In this document: positions 1 to 11,610 of the stretch, piece after piece
Numbering within the stretch: the stretch's first letter is position 1
Layout: the number at the start of each line of letters is the position of its first letter
Assembly (NCBI GenBank): GCA_022376515.1
Contig: WTXI01000036.1
Coordinates: forward strand, 219,576 to 283,575
DNA from: Lactifluus volemus
Lineage: Eukaryota > Basidiomycota > Agaricomycetes > Russulales > Russulaceae
Direction of reading: 5' to 3'
DNA: 64,000 nt
Made by a program: the position numbers and the translations under genes
The notes under the pieces: model-generated
Database searches by the model: none
The model's input: the letters and a program-made list of their open reading frames with translations, nothing else
What the model was told of the DNA's origin: nothing

Positions 1-74
1 TGGTGTTGTGCGGTGGTAATCCGGGCCATAATCGACAAACGGTTCGAACCAACGAGTGACCTGTGGCGTTCGCG

Positions 75-1869
75 TCAGCCGCCACAACAACGCAACGAAT
101 GAATTTGCTTTGCCTCCAAAAGCGCGGGATGGACCTCTGCCCACATCGCGTTGAGGTCTTCAATATATGAAGTGGTAATCACCGGGTTGAGGTAGCCCTC
201 ATAACGCTCCGCGAGATCGCGAAAATATCGACGGACGGTGAACCAGTGGCATTCCTCAAAGATGACAGCAAGCTCATGGCAATATGACTTCCATGCCGTG
301 CTAGCAGAGGAGTTACAGGTGCCATCTTTAGGGATCCAGGAGTGGAGGTCCTTGAGGTAGGCCGAGTCCAGTTTTTTCATCAGGTTTGGAACTCGAGACC
401 AGGCCGCAGATCCCATTAATCCAGAAATACTATCCATCAGTGCGAGGCTCTTCCGGAGACAATGTATCATAATCTACTTGACAGTAAGAGTAGAACAATT
501 CAGTCTGTGAGACAGCGAGTAAACGTACCCCGCCATGGACGTTGAAAAGGTTGTCCATGACCCAGAACAGATCAAAGAACTGGGTACTTCTAAGACCAGG
601 ATGAGCCTCCACCTGCTTCAAGAATTGAGAGACTTCTGGGCACATCATGAAATTCACGATGGGCTTGAGTAGCTCAGAGATAGGGGATCTGTTGCTAATG
701 GTTGCAGCGCAGTCACTCTCGATCTCTGTCCTGCAAGGTAGTTTTGACTCTCCGGATACAGGAAGGACATATGGCCTCGTTTCCGTGCCACTATTTCGCG
801 CAGTAGTTGGGTGGGTCTGTCGTGTAGCGGGGACAAGCATTGCGTTTGGTGTGAAACTTGAAGTCCCAAGAGTGCTGCCAGAAGGATCGACCCCGGTCAT
901 CTCTTGTCTAGTACCATCACGGTTGCGGGAGGTTCCAGTATTTACTAGTACGGAGCCTCATCATCAGTCGTGCCAGTGGAAGGCAACAATCACAACAAAC
1001 TGTCCGCACAATCTTCACATGTCTTCATCCCGGCGAATGCCGTGGACAAGCCATTGACCGCGTCACTGAGGTCGCATTCGACGGGTTTTGGACTCGAGTG
1101 ACCTCTGGGTTCCGCGTGCACGGCCCCAGATTTGAGTTCCGTGAGCGCCACAATCAATCCATGCGACAGGCTTTCGACCGTCTTTTCAAGCCGTCGTATA
1201 CGTCGTTCCATTTTCCTCTTCCGCAGCTCCCTATTGGTGCGGCGGTGCGAGACCCGGACACTGGGCATTCCTGTCCACGCAGACAATGTGAGCGCAGCAA
1301 TGGTGAGAAGACGAACAGAACGTTTACCACCTTGGTCCGTCAATGTGTAACCCTCTACATCGTGATCACTGTATTCGTGCCACGAATCAGCTGGGCCATC
1401 CGCAGGTTCAGTAGATGTGGCAGCATTTCTCCCGCGCTCCCAATCTCCGAGGGCGAACCTAGTTGCGCAAAGGAAGCATGTACTTGTACTGGATGTTGAC
1501 CCTGTATCTATCGCGGGTGCAGGGAGGCTTGTATCGGACTACGAGCGTCGAGTCGCATACGATCACTTTAAGGACTGAAAACGCACTCACTGGCGTCAGT
1601 TCGCCAACTACGGGGAGCGACGCTTGCCCCGAGTCAAGGTAATGGCGCCAGCGCATCTCCTATTGGTACGGATACAAGGTCATGATAAGGTCAAAGGGCA
1701 CGCATTTAGGATAGGAGGCACTGGTTTAGCGAGGCCTGTAAGAACGTACCTCTGGAGAAAGGTGGCAATATTCGGGCTGGCACACGATGCTATGGCTTAC
1801 ATCAACAAACGGAGGTGTGGGTGCCGGTGCGGACGCGGACGCGGATGATCGGCCCTTTTTTCGACCCAT
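75..1869 (-). CDS. Uncharacterised 496-aa protein, five exons
   Basis: I do not recognise the family. Exons read on the minus strand are 1869-1801, 1659-1591, 1538-1001, 944-529 and 473-75; the introns (141, 52, 56 and 55 nt) have GT/AG ends and every join keeps phase, giving 496 residues. The start was chosen because MGRKKGRSSASAS opens a clean first exon ending at a GTAAGC donor. Visible features are an Ala/Ser/Pro-rich N terminus, a short hydrophobic stretch near residue 130 (LLTIAALTLSAW), a following strongly basic Arg/Lys/Glu segment likely to be helical or coiled coil, a low-complexity middle, and a C-terminal ~180 residues that looks folded and helical (HPGLRSTQFFDLFWVMDNLF). The hydrophobic-plus-basic arrangement could be a membrane anchor, but that is inference. 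It is divergent from the Crinkler-like gene with only 109 bp between start codons. Confidence 0.6.
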
Positions 1870-1978
1870 GGCGACGGAGTGAACGGGCAGCTGCGCGGAT
1901 GTACAGGGGTTGTGAGTTTACTAAGCGCGACTTGAGGTGGGTATGATGTCATTTCTTGTTGTTACGGCTCACTTGACC
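1870..1978. promoter_or_regulatory. Short divergent promoter region
   Basis: This 109-bp interval separates the start codons of the minus-strand unknown gene and the plus-strand Crinkler-like gene, so it must hold or overlap both promoters. I see no TATA box in it. An in-frame upstream ATG at 1937 could extend the Crinkler protein by 14 residues. Confidence 0.4.
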
Positions 1979-4940
1979 ATGGATCAACTCACGCTCAATT
2001 GTTGGGTCCGTTCTGAAGATCCTACACTAGTCTTCCAGGTCAGGATTTCAAATACAGACACTGTCGACGACCTTCAAAAGGCGATCAAGAACGCGATGCC
2101 AGTGACTTTTCGCCATGTGGACGCAAAAGCTCTCGCTCTTTACAAGCCCAAGGATCCCGTATCCATACCATATGAGAAACTCAGAAAACTCATTCTCTCC
2201 AAACATGGGGAGTTATTGTACAGATTTTATCGGTTATCAGACTTTATCCCTGAACCGCTTCCCAAGTACGACATCCACATCATAGTGGGTATGTATCAGG
2301 CGATCCAAGCTGGCCCTCACATTGAATCTTCTCCTTCTTTTCTAGACGTGCCATCCGAATTCATTTGTTACTTACGAGGGGCCAATCTTAGTTACAGTTT
2401 TCCACTTGCAATCCACCCTGGTGGAACCATTGATCATCTTATATGCTGCATAAAGGACGCACTACCAAGTCTGAGGAGCGTAGCCAACCACCGTATACGC
2501 TTATACAGGATATCTGGAGATGAGAATGAACTCCGAGAGTGTCTTGGCAAGACCGGTGACGGTGAACTACTCCAAGGGCACACTTTGCCGCCCAATTTCT
2601 TGGGTGTGCCAGTTCTCGATCCTTTGCGTATTGTTATCGAAGTTTCCACCAGCCCGACCCGTGAGTGTGAGTGCTTGTCTCAGGCGGCACCGAGTCAGCG
2701 CAATTTTACAGCCACAATCTCCCCAACTTCGTCTCTCACATCCAACATCTCCGCTCACTGTAAGCCACCTCATCGTATTAGCCATGCCTGTTGAAGTTCT
2801 GCTCATCACCGGTGACCTTACTATCCAGCTTCGTCTATCGGTGAATATCCTCCTGCTGGTGAGTCCTTCCATCTCCGGTTCTTCCGTCTCGTTTCCGGCT
2901 CCCCTCGCCTCTTGTTTTCACTGACCAACCTCGTGCTTGCCTCTTCCACAGTCGCCCGCAAGCGTAACCACGATGGCATTGTTTCCGATGAACAGAGACG
3001 TAAAGGACATAAAACGGGTGAGTGGGCGTTGTGTTAGCACTCAACATCATGCCTTTCGTTCTCATCTGATTCATTGCCATATCTCTTCATCATAACGCTG
3101 ATTTTTATTCGCAGATTCTTCAATTGTGGATGATGGTCCTTGTTACGTGAAATTTGGTGCAGCTCGTATGTTGCTCTTTACTTCGTTGCCGCCTTAAATA
3201 ATAGTTTTAGGGTTTAAACGACTGCTCTATGATGGGTCGTCAACGGATTACATGTTGCATTTCTATGAACAGTTTTGGGGTGTTCCTCTACCTCAGGAAC
3301 ACATTTCTCTTAAGGGTTTGAGCCATGATCTTAACGATGAAGAAAACAACGAGGAGAATGGACGAAAGGATGATGGCGATCTCCTTCCCGCGATCCCCCC
3401 CCCAATCATTGACAGCGATTGGAGGCAACTTCTCATTCGTGCTGAATACCTTAGAATCTATAAGTGGGTTGAAGATATGTACGAGGAGGGCAGGGGTAGG
3501 TTAGATCGACCACCTGCAATTGTTGTCACAGGCCAGCCTGGAATTGGTCAGTACTCTATCATAGATACGAGAAGCTTGATTTTTAATACTCCTTTGTGCA
3601 TAGGCAAATCGTACTGGGCCTACTACGTCCTGCGTCGACGTCTTGGGGAAAAGTCTGTTTCCTTGTGGCTTCAGGGGCCTACATTCTATCTGTTCTGTTC
3701 TGAAGGGGTCCTCGTTGTCCCTGCCACCTTCACCTTCAACAAATTTAGCACACACCCACACATATGGACAATAATTGATTCCTCTCAATCCCCATCTGGG
3801 ATTCCGAATGCCCTGAACACGTTCCTTCCTGGTGTCTTCCCCATCTATCTCACCTCCCCTCAGCCAAAACGCTGGTCAAGGCTTGGGAAGTCGCTTGGGC
3901 AGTCATGGATGCCCCATGAGGTGATAATGAATCCTTGGACAAGGGCGGAGATTGAATATGCGTGAGTATCCTCATTTCATGACCAACTCATGCTGAGCCC
4001 TCTCTTCCACCATAGCGCGAAAAATCTATCTTCAAACAAAGGGATACATGACGTGTTACAGAGATATGATCGCTTAGGCCCCACTGCACGCTTCTGCCTC
4101 GAGATGACTCCTGATCAAGTTGCAACCTACATCACTGACCGTGACAAATCAATCGCCAACACTAGTCTTGATCGCTTCAGAGAGCATTTCTCAAATGGTG
4201 TTGAAATGTCATATGATACCTTCTCGCATAAAATCTGCCTGATTCGACGCACGCGAGGATCTCGACTGGGTTATGGTGACTTTACAACTGAGCTCATCTC
4301 GGCTGCAGTTGAGCAAAAAGTTGTACAGAGGCTCGAGGAGTTCAGTCAAGATCAGCTGTTGGATTTGTGGACCAATTTTTGGAGGGTTGACAATACTCGG
4401 GGAATGACTGGTTCGATATTTAAAGCTTTCGTCCATCGGCATTTCAGAAAGCATATCCATCTGGATGCTATGCCAATGGTTCGGTCGAACCGTGCCAATT
4501 CTCATTGGCATGCTTCATTCAGCACCAAACTGCCCGATGCCGCCACCGATCATGCAGTGGTACACCAAGACTTTTCTCTCCGCATTGTTGGCAGCACATT
4601 CGTCTACTATGATGCCACCACCAAGCTACATATTCAACCAGACGTCTACTACATACCCAGAAGTGGCCAACAATTCCTCGACTCCTTTACGCTATGTGGA
4701 GGATATCTCCACATATTTCAGTGCACTGGAAGCCGCGAACACACCATTAAGGATGACATTGTTAGCTTTCTTGCATCTTGTAGTGGGTTACCCCCCCGCA
4801 CACGCTGGTGTCTTGTGTTTGTCGTCCCAGGAGACCTTAACTCGTTCTCTTGTCATCCTTCAAGTGACCTCATAGTTAAGGAAATTGGGTTGTACGTCGC
4901 CCGCATTCCAATGTCAAGGGACCGCTACCTCTCATACTGA
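1979..4940 (+). CDS. Crinkler (CRN)-like protein with duplicated ubiquitin-like header and P-loop NTPase domain
   Basis: Nine exons: 1979-2288, 2346-2660, 2712-2759, 2829-2858, 2952-3017, 3115-3165, 3211-3546, 3604-3961, 4016-4940. Phases close exactly to 812 residues. The N terminus (LTLNCWVRSEDPTLVFQV) is the ubiquitin-like Crinkler header known from oomycete and fungal CRN proteins. A second, diverged copy follows after the first intron (FICYLRGANLSYSFPLAI). A short basic linker (VARKRNHDG) could be a nuclear signal. The middle carries a Walker A motif, VTGQPGIGKS, split by an intron after GIG, then WAYYVLRRRL. The C-terminal ~400 residues resemble CRN effector-type domains, possibly nuclease-like, but I cannot name the catalytic residues. 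Family members are host-targeted or inter-hyphal effectors acting in the nucleus; that role is inferred here. No signal peptide is visible, as is usual for fungal CRNs. Start 1979 puts Met next to the header; 1937 is the alternative. Confidence 0.82.
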
Positions 4941-5108
4941 GGACTAGGATTTGGATGAGACACCTGTCATTGTATTGTTGATGGTTCAAAATGTAGAACG
5001 CGTTATTAAATAGTGGTGCGCGGATGTACAGTGCAATACTATAAAGGATGAGATACAGACGATAGTAAAATCGACATGATGTGATATATGGATGAAAATC
5101 TCCGAGTC

Positions 5109-6235
5109 TTATTCCATAACTTCCTCCATGTCATCATCGTCCTCTTCTTCATCATAATCATCCATGGAGACGTCCGCATTAGAGGGTTGCGATGCATACA
5201 GCTGCGACATTCCCTCCGCTTTGATCTACAAAGAAAAGGCGTCAACTTATGCCACCGAACGTGATAAGTAACAGTCAACACGCACCCCATCGCCTTTAAA
5301 GCTTGGCATGAGCTCCCAGGTGCCATTGAACTCGCCACTGCGATGCAGTGTCGCGATCTCGGATAGCACTTCCTTGAGGTACACCTCCGGCTGCTGCGTC
5401 TTCTCCCGCAAGAGCTTGATAGGCCACTGCTCGCGCTCGCGGAAGAGCGCAAAGAGGGCATCGAGCAGCTGGTTGCGGGGCATGCGAGCCATGCGCTCGT
5501 ATTGCCCTTTTGGTGGCTTGGCCTTTGCGCGCTGCCAGACGAATCAACAACAGGACCAAACAAATAAAATGAATGGTAGCTTTTTTTGCTCACAGTAAGT
5601 TCCGCAAAACCTGCCGCAGTCGAGATGCCACTGCTGAGCATCTTGCCACCACCACGTCCCGCGCGTGCACCATCCATCAACCCGACGCGCACTGACCTCT
5701 CATTGGCCGCCGCACCGCGTTCGGTCAGGCGACGCTCGTATCTGCCAGTCATGCGTGGACGCAGGTTACACTCGTGTTTCACTTTGCCGGTCATGATCGT
5801 CGTGCGCGCGCGACCAGCGCCCGAGGGTGCCTTGGCGCGTTCCGCTACGACGATCTGGTTGTGCACGTCCTGATTCACCATGTCTAGCTCGTAGACATCG
5901 TCGTCACCGCCATCGTCTGGGGGAACGAGCACGACGATGCGGGGCGGGGCTCCCGGGGGGACGTCGTATATGCGGATTTTGGCTAGCTGTACGCCCTCTG
6001 CATCGAACTTTGACCAGCGTTCCATCAGAAATTTTGGAATCTGGAGAGTGGGGGCAGCTGTGTGAGAGGAGGATTGATAAGTGCGGGATAATAGAAATAC
6101 CTTGACAAGCCAGACTCTGCCATGACCGGATTCAAGCATGATATGTTCATCAGGGTCTGGTAGCAAGTCATCGTCATTGTGAGCTCCAAGCGCATCGAAA
6201 GGCTTCTTCTCGTCATCGGCAGCGATATCATCCAT
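5109..6235 (-). CDS. TFG2: Transcription initiation factor IIF subunit beta (RAP30)
   Basis: Four exons, 6235-6101, 6040-5594, 5531-5286 and 5225-5109, join in phase to 314 residues. TFIIF beta pairs with the alpha subunit and brings RNA polymerase II into the pre-initiation complex. The N-terminal half has the triple-barrel dimerisation region (VWLVK, IPKFLMERW, ARIRIYDVP-like strands, then a long insert). Exon 3 carries the C-terminal winged helix (YERMARMPRNQLLDALFALF ... WPIKLLREKTQQPEVYLKEV), the DNA-binding module typical of the family. The tail ends in a run of Asp/Glu. Introns are 60-62 nt. It lies upstream of and parallel to nothing obvious; its neighbour on the same strand is cytochrome c. 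All expected family landmarks are present and in order, so the call is strong. Confidence 0.93.
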
Positions 6236-6547
6236 AGCAACGTCGACTCGCTCGGATGAGCAGTGGCGGCACGAAAAACCGGAGTCAGTGTGTACTTTGC
6301 TTAGTCATCAATCTCAAGGGAAACCTGTTCCCTTGGCAAGCTTAACAATATTCACCACACGATAGTTCCAGGAATTCTAATGCAAGGATTATAATAATGC
6401 GTGAGTGGGGAGGAGAGAGGTGATCATGATCTAATTAAAGGAGTCGGTGTTGAGACGTCTACGTGTACTAAAGCCCGACATTGTAAGATATGTAAGACTG
6501 AGAATCAGGACATTTTAAGCGTCCGTTGGACCGAGGTGGCTCTATTC

Positions 6548-7103
6548 TCATGCAGTCTGTACAGAGAGTCAGTCAGCGGAGTGTTGAGATCAGGAAAAAA
6601 AAATTACAGACCGCATCCTTAAGATAAGCAATAACGTCGTTACGGTCCTTTTCCTTCTTGAAGCCAGCAAAGGCCATGGTCGTACCAGGAATGTACTGAG
6701 CACACCATGCGTCAGTTGACACCTTTAGGACGCGCGAGAGACTAGACCATACCTTTTTGGGGTTTGCAAGATACTCAAAGAGCGTGTCTTCGCCCCAAAT
6801 GATAGCCTTCTTTTGGTTCGCGTCCGTGTACTTGAAACCTGCTGCCTGGCCAGTTTGCCGCCCGATCAAACTTGCCACGTCATGGACATTAGCGCGGACA
6901 CACACTTCTACATGACTCAAATAGCGCACCCACTAAGGTTAGGGCCAACTTTGTGACCCTCGCCTGCACCGACGGTATGGCATTGCGCGCAGCGCGTCTT
7001 GAAAAGCTGGGCACCTTTTTCAGCGTCACCTTTGACGGAGGGGTACATTAACACGGTATCCCGGAAAGTAATGCGCGCACTGCATACCTGGAACGTAGGG
7101 CAT
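6548..7103 (-). CDS. CYC1: Cytochrome c
   Basis: Five exons: 7103-7088, 7029-6930, 6870-6753, 6695-6612 and a nine-base last exon 6556-6548 coding Thr-Ala-stop. The joins give 108 residues, the normal length for fungal cytochrome c. The haem motif is RCAQCHT, with the two cysteines and the proximal His. Met of TTMAFAG is the distal ligand, and NPKKYIPG and [15 protein letters not shown] are the usual C-terminal signatures. The protein carries electrons between complexes III and IV in the mitochondrial intermembrane space. The last donor, GTCTGT, is weak. The tiny first exon (16 nt) and last exon are unlikely to be found by simple ORF calling, but the C-terminal ATA matches the family exactly. 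Confidence 0.95.
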
Positions 7104-7688
7104 CGCTATCGAGACAAGGTGGAGAGAGGAGAAGGTAAAATTAGGCGGATGAAAGTGATGACGGATGTGGGTTGAAGTTTGCACAGTCGGACGTCCTTAA
7201 ATCATCGCTCTACTTCCGTGACCGCCGGATTTACCCGCAGCCAATCGGAGCGTCGCAATTTCCTGTGCTTTCCCACGGAGCCATTGGCGTTCGGAGCGAG
7301 TCTTCCGGGTACACTGTAAAGTTGTACATGAGGTTCCACAATGCTTCAATTGAAGAACAACTTGAAGTTGTTTAGGCAATTGTATTAATAAATCAATGTT
7401 TCGCCCTCATTTTGATTCGAAATCTAAATCATGCAGTAAAGTGACGAGTAGGAAACATTCCATGAACCTGGGTGAGGGTAGTACAAAAGACGACTGAAGG
7501 GAATGGAACATCACGCAATGTATCACGAATGAACGACGCTGCTGCTCATAGTCAAGACGGAGTCATTTCTTTCTAGTCCTTTCTTCCTCGAGAGACACAT
7601 TGCGAATAAGTCTACACATGACACCACAGGGCTACCTGCGCCAACTGCGACTCACGTCTAAGACTGGCACTGTAAGATCAAACGACGA
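7104..7688. other. Intergenic, cytochrome c promoter side
   Basis: Holds the upstream region of the cytochrome c gene on the right of its start and the 3' side of the bHLH exon. No convincing gene is seen on either strand. Confidence 0.4.
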
Positions 7689-8542
7689 CTACTCTGCTAC
7701 GTCCACTTCCATGTCGTCAGCACCGTATGAACCTGTACTCCGACGCCACGGACCAAGCTCGCCAAAGTCGACGTCGCGCTCGAGATCGATTTCTTCTGCA
7801 CCCTCCCGCCAAACATCCTCACTTATGAACCCACGCAAGCGTTGCACCTCAGAACGGAGCAACGAAATCTCGTTATCACGCCTTGAAATCTTCTCTTTGA
7901 GCAAGCGAATGTAATCGTTTCCAGAACGCAGGAGCTGTAACTTGCTGATACCACGCTTTGGGTCGTCTACGTTGCCTCTAGGGGGGGTACGGGGAGGCGG
8001 CAAGATTGCCTCATCTGGACATCCTTCTTCCGTCGGTAGTGTTATCGGGGGGAGTAGCGTGCGTAAGTCATCGAACGTTGTCTTCAATGAATCTCGGCGC
8101 TTCTGCTCAGCGGCCTTGTGCGATATTTTACCAAAAACAGGGGACTCGAACTGCAAGGGCCATGAGGCGGTGGGATACCATGTTGTAGCTGATATGTGGA
8201 AAATTTAGTGTTTCATAGGTAAAGTGCGCAGCTCTATTTACCAGGTAGAATAGGTTTCAGGCTTGGACTCACTGACACACCGAAGCCTTTCTTGGATGTA
8301 GTAGACGCCGATGCTAGCATTGTTTTCCCACGTCCTGGATCAGAAGGTGGGTTTTCTTGATATACTTGCAATGAGACAGGCTGATCCGCGTGCAGCCGTT
8401 GCCCTGGTGGCCCTAACTGCGGTAGGAGTCGTGTGCCAGAAAACGGAAATATAGCAGCGAAAACACTGTCGTTACACCTCCAAAGGACAAGGTTCCGTGT
8501 GGAACGGCCCTCTCCTTGGATCGTCCAGCTGGCGGCTGCGTA
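7689..8542 (-). CDS. Basic helix-loop-helix transcription factor exons
   Basis: Exons 8542-8242 and 8188-7689 join over a 53-nt intron. The second exon holds a bHLH: basic region KISHKAAEQKRRDSL, helix 1 KTTFDDLRTLL, a long Pro/Gly-rich loop of about 40 residues, helix 2 KLQLLRSGNDYIRLLKEKI, then a short leucine-zipper-like coil (ISLLRSEVQRLRGF) and an acidic tail. His/Glu/Arg of the basic region (H-AAEQKRR) predict binding to E-box-like DNA. The segment before the bHLH (WYPTASWPLQFESPVFGK) looks conserved. No start codon is obvious at the 5' side of this segment; the exon at 8542 follows an acceptor and is in phase with the upstream SUZ exons, so the bHLH may be the C terminus of a larger protein (see 8597-9450), or its own start lies in those exons. 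Function in the nucleus is inferred from the domain. Confidence 0.72.
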
Positions 8543-8596
8543 CTGTCAAAAGGGATAATATTAGAGAAAAACATGGAGACAACAGAGGTAACCTAC

Positions 8597-9450
8597 GTTG
8601 CAGGTTTCTCGAAGCCACCGAAGCAATTGGTCGAAATTTTGCTTTTCCGTCGTAGACACGGCCGAGAATGACATCGTCGATGGCTCACCTGTCATTAAGT
8701 TCATCGCTCGGGTCACCCACTCTTGGTAATCACCGATGCCCATCTGAAGGGGCAAAGGATCCGGCCATGTCCCTGCCTTTCTGCGTGAAGGTAAATGCTC
8801 GATTAACAACAACTCCACGAAATGCCCTCACAGGTCACCGATTATCATAGATGCTTGAACCCGGGCGGAATATATTTTGTCCATGTGCTGCCACTGAAGT
8901 GACACCAACAACCGACCAACGTTGGTTTTGGTCGACTCTTCTGCCGGGGGGCCCACGTCTACGTAGACATCGCGAATCAAATTTTGGGAACTCCACTGTG
9001 CCTTGGCAAGTGATGGCGACGTCTTAGTTGGAGTGGTGCTAATCGAATCACTGACGTCCCCTGCGCTAATGCTTCCACCTCTGCTAGTAGATGCCGAACC
9101 TGAAACAAGACTGAAGGTGGATGAGTTCGTACTCGTGCCATTTTCTTTGTCCTCAAAATCCATGAAGATACGTGACCGAGCCTCGTTATAGGCAGCTTCA
9201 CGTTCCTCTATGGTGAGGGTTTTCTTGTGACTATTTTGTGTACTGTTGCCAGTGCGTCCACCAATGCTGCCAGTTTCAGAAGGCCCGACGTCTGAGGACT
9301 CGGCATCTTCGCTATTGACCGAACCAGTGCGAGACTGTGACTGCACTCGAATACGGTTCTGGGCTGATCGACTCATAGTTTTGAAGGCGGGCTGCTTTGT
9401 CTGTTCCACTGTGACAAGTTCGGAAATCCGTTTTGAAGGGATTCCAGTAT
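8597..9450 (-). CDS. SUZ-domain (R3H-associated) protein exons
   Basis: Exons 9450-8832 and 8780-8597 join over a 51-nt intron. The first exon begins GIPSKRISELV then PAFKTMSRS, which reads like the tail of an R3H domain, and contains a SUZ motif (TLTIEEREAAYNEARSRIF). R3H-SUZ proteins bind single-stranded nucleic acid, mainly RNA. The rest is Ser/Thr-rich low complexity followed by a helical part (FDQLLRWLRETCN). The body of the R3H domain, with its Arg-x3-His, is not seen. Instead, the exon is preceded, in phase, by exons of the copy-A family gene (9520-11029), and it continues in phase into the bHLH exons. So either this is the middle of a fused gene or the true 5' end is lost. A complete in-frame chain from 11029 to 7689 would be 912 residues. 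Confidence 0.55.
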
Positions 9451-9519
9451 CTATAGTGAGTTTGTCGTAGCGACGCTGTTAAACTGCGTGATGTCGCGTT
9501 CGCAAATTGTATTACTCAC

Positions 9520-11029
9520 TCCCTTCTTTATCTCCAATCGAAAGCATGGCCACACAAACCATTTCCGTCTTGGTTGGGGAATTACTTTGATTGATGGACG
9601 AGACATCTTTGTATAAACACAGCTTGAGTCTGAGAATCTATGAAACAGGAAGACGGGCAGGTGCTCACCACACCAAACCAGTTCTATTTCTGGCTTGGCT
9701 CTTTGTAGGTCAGCCATCATTACATCCACCCGAAAGGATTCTATTGACTTCTGACAATCAATGTAACATTGATATATGCTGGCATGTCCTAACTCACAGT
9801 ATTCCCACAGATTTTCTCAACGAATTCGACTAGGTCGTCATCGTGCACAGCAACCATGTCACTTTCAGGTACGCGCTGTGTGATCCATGTTAAAACCGAA
9901 TGGTGACGAGAGTTTTTCTTATCTAAGGTTGTAACACTCACTTCAGCGAGATACCGTAGCAGTGTGTGAAGGGGATCGCAGCGCTTTGAGAAGTCAAGTA
10001 CTGCCCAGAAATATTCAATTAGTACCTTACCTTGAAATTTGTAGGAAAATACACAGCTTGCTTTTCTGATTCAGAATCATACTCATCTAAATCTGGAGAG
10101 GGCTCTGCTGCCCCACGAAGCCTTCGCAATATCACCAGCGTACGGATTACTCGCCACCCTCGGATAAAAACGCATTGATCTTCCAGTAGATTCTAATGAG
10201 CATCACGGCGGGGGCCATCATGTGAAGTGTGAGATGTATTAGCCCATACCGACAGCGCAACAACGCACCTTTCCACTACGTCCTTCATTCAACAGCGCTC
10301 CGAGAACATGTTCATTCGAGAAGCTCCACTTGATACCTACTTGGTCCGAAACCTGAACTCCGAATGACACCCTTGCATCGACCTCACTCTGAGACTCCGA
10401 AAATGCAACATTGGTACATGATCTTGCGCGATCACGACCAGTCACCAAAATGATATCTTCCATTTGGTCGATCCCCAGCCCGAGCCGTTGAGCGAAAGCG
10501 AACCATCGATCTATATGCCTGATTATGTGATCCCGGAAATTCCCTCTGGCAAGAGTGTTTTGACGTTCAGCCTGCACCGGGAGGGATAATACTGCGCCCT
10601 GCTTCTTCGTGCATGAAAACGTGACTTGCCCAGGTGTTGGTGGCCTGAAAAGACAATGAGGTGAATTTTTCTTTACAGTGTCTGCTGTTTATTCATTTAC
10701 TCTGTGGCGGATGCCTCTGACCCCGCAGATGCCTTGATGACTCCTCTTGAGTAAAAATCATGGGAGCCAATCGTGCCGCTGACGATATGCTCTTCTATGC
10801 TTGGCCGGAGTTGTTCATAATACTCTGGTACACGAAGCCTTTGATGGGATGGGTCGTCTGCGGGCCTCAAGGCATTGAATAGTCGGTGGAATTTACCATC
10901 CCGTATGAAACCGACGTCGCCAACCTCTACGGGGATCGAAAGTGGCCACGGACTTGGCTCCCACAGGGCATGTCCATACGCCGGATACTTTATCGCTAGC
11001 TGGTCGCGGAAAATATCGTAGTGAGCCAT
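9520..11029 (-). CDS. Uncharacterised basidiomycete family protein, tandem copy A
   Basis: Seven exons: 11029-10722, 10644-10269, 10192-10031, 9983-9942, 9875-9798, 9750-9669, 9606-9520. The protein starts MAHYDIFRDQLAIKYPAYGH and continues through VGDVGFIRDGKFHRLFNAL, LARGNFRDHIIRHIDRWFAF, LGLGIDQMEDIILVTGRD, ending with the VHDDDLVEF segment. Copy B at 13084-14465 has the same motifs and the same intron positions, so these are tandem paralogues. The family is, to my knowledge, widespread in Agaricomycetes and without known function. No signal peptide, membrane segment or catalytic motif stands out. It is read here as ending near 9520, but the frame continues across a 69-nt intron into the SUZ exon at 9450. 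Confidence is high for a gene, low for any function. Confidence 0.7.
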
Positions 11030-11610
11030 GACTCGGAGGGGTCAAGGACGACCTTTTAAAAGCTAGTCAAAGACGCGCATATATATATGATACGGCCCAC
11101 CGAATAGCATATTTACTTTGCACAGCACTTCTTCAAAGTTGAGACGTCGGGTGGTGGTCGGGCACGGCGGCCAAATCCGATGCAGTGTTACGACATCATT
11201 ACATGGTTACAGGTTGGAGTCTCACTTCAGGCACCACTAAGGGGAAAAGGACCCGCGCCTTGATCATGATGTCACAGTGAAATTGGAACTAATGTCCAGG
11301 AGTGATGGCAGTCCATTCCTGGAATCAAAGATCCGTATAGTGATTACGCTAGGCACGCCATGGGTGCACCACTGGCACGGGAGAAGATGTAAAACAAGAC
11401 AGGAACGTGACCGAGGTAGTCATATGACACAAGCTTGCACCGGTACCAACTCAAACCACATAACGCTGAGGTGGTCGATATAAATGGAACAACGAGTTTT
11501 ACAGTACATCATTCTTGTATGCTTACTACTACTACTCGAAATGCCTTTAAGCGGCACAGTAGCAAGAATTAGGAATGGGCGCGTGCATAAAACGGAAAGC
11601 GCAGCTGCTT
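11030..11610. other. Intergenic between copy A start and arrestin-like stop
   Basis: This holds the promoter of copy A. An AT-rich patch (atatatatat, about 11080) lies about 50 bp upstream of its start codon. I see no gene. Confidence 0.35.
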
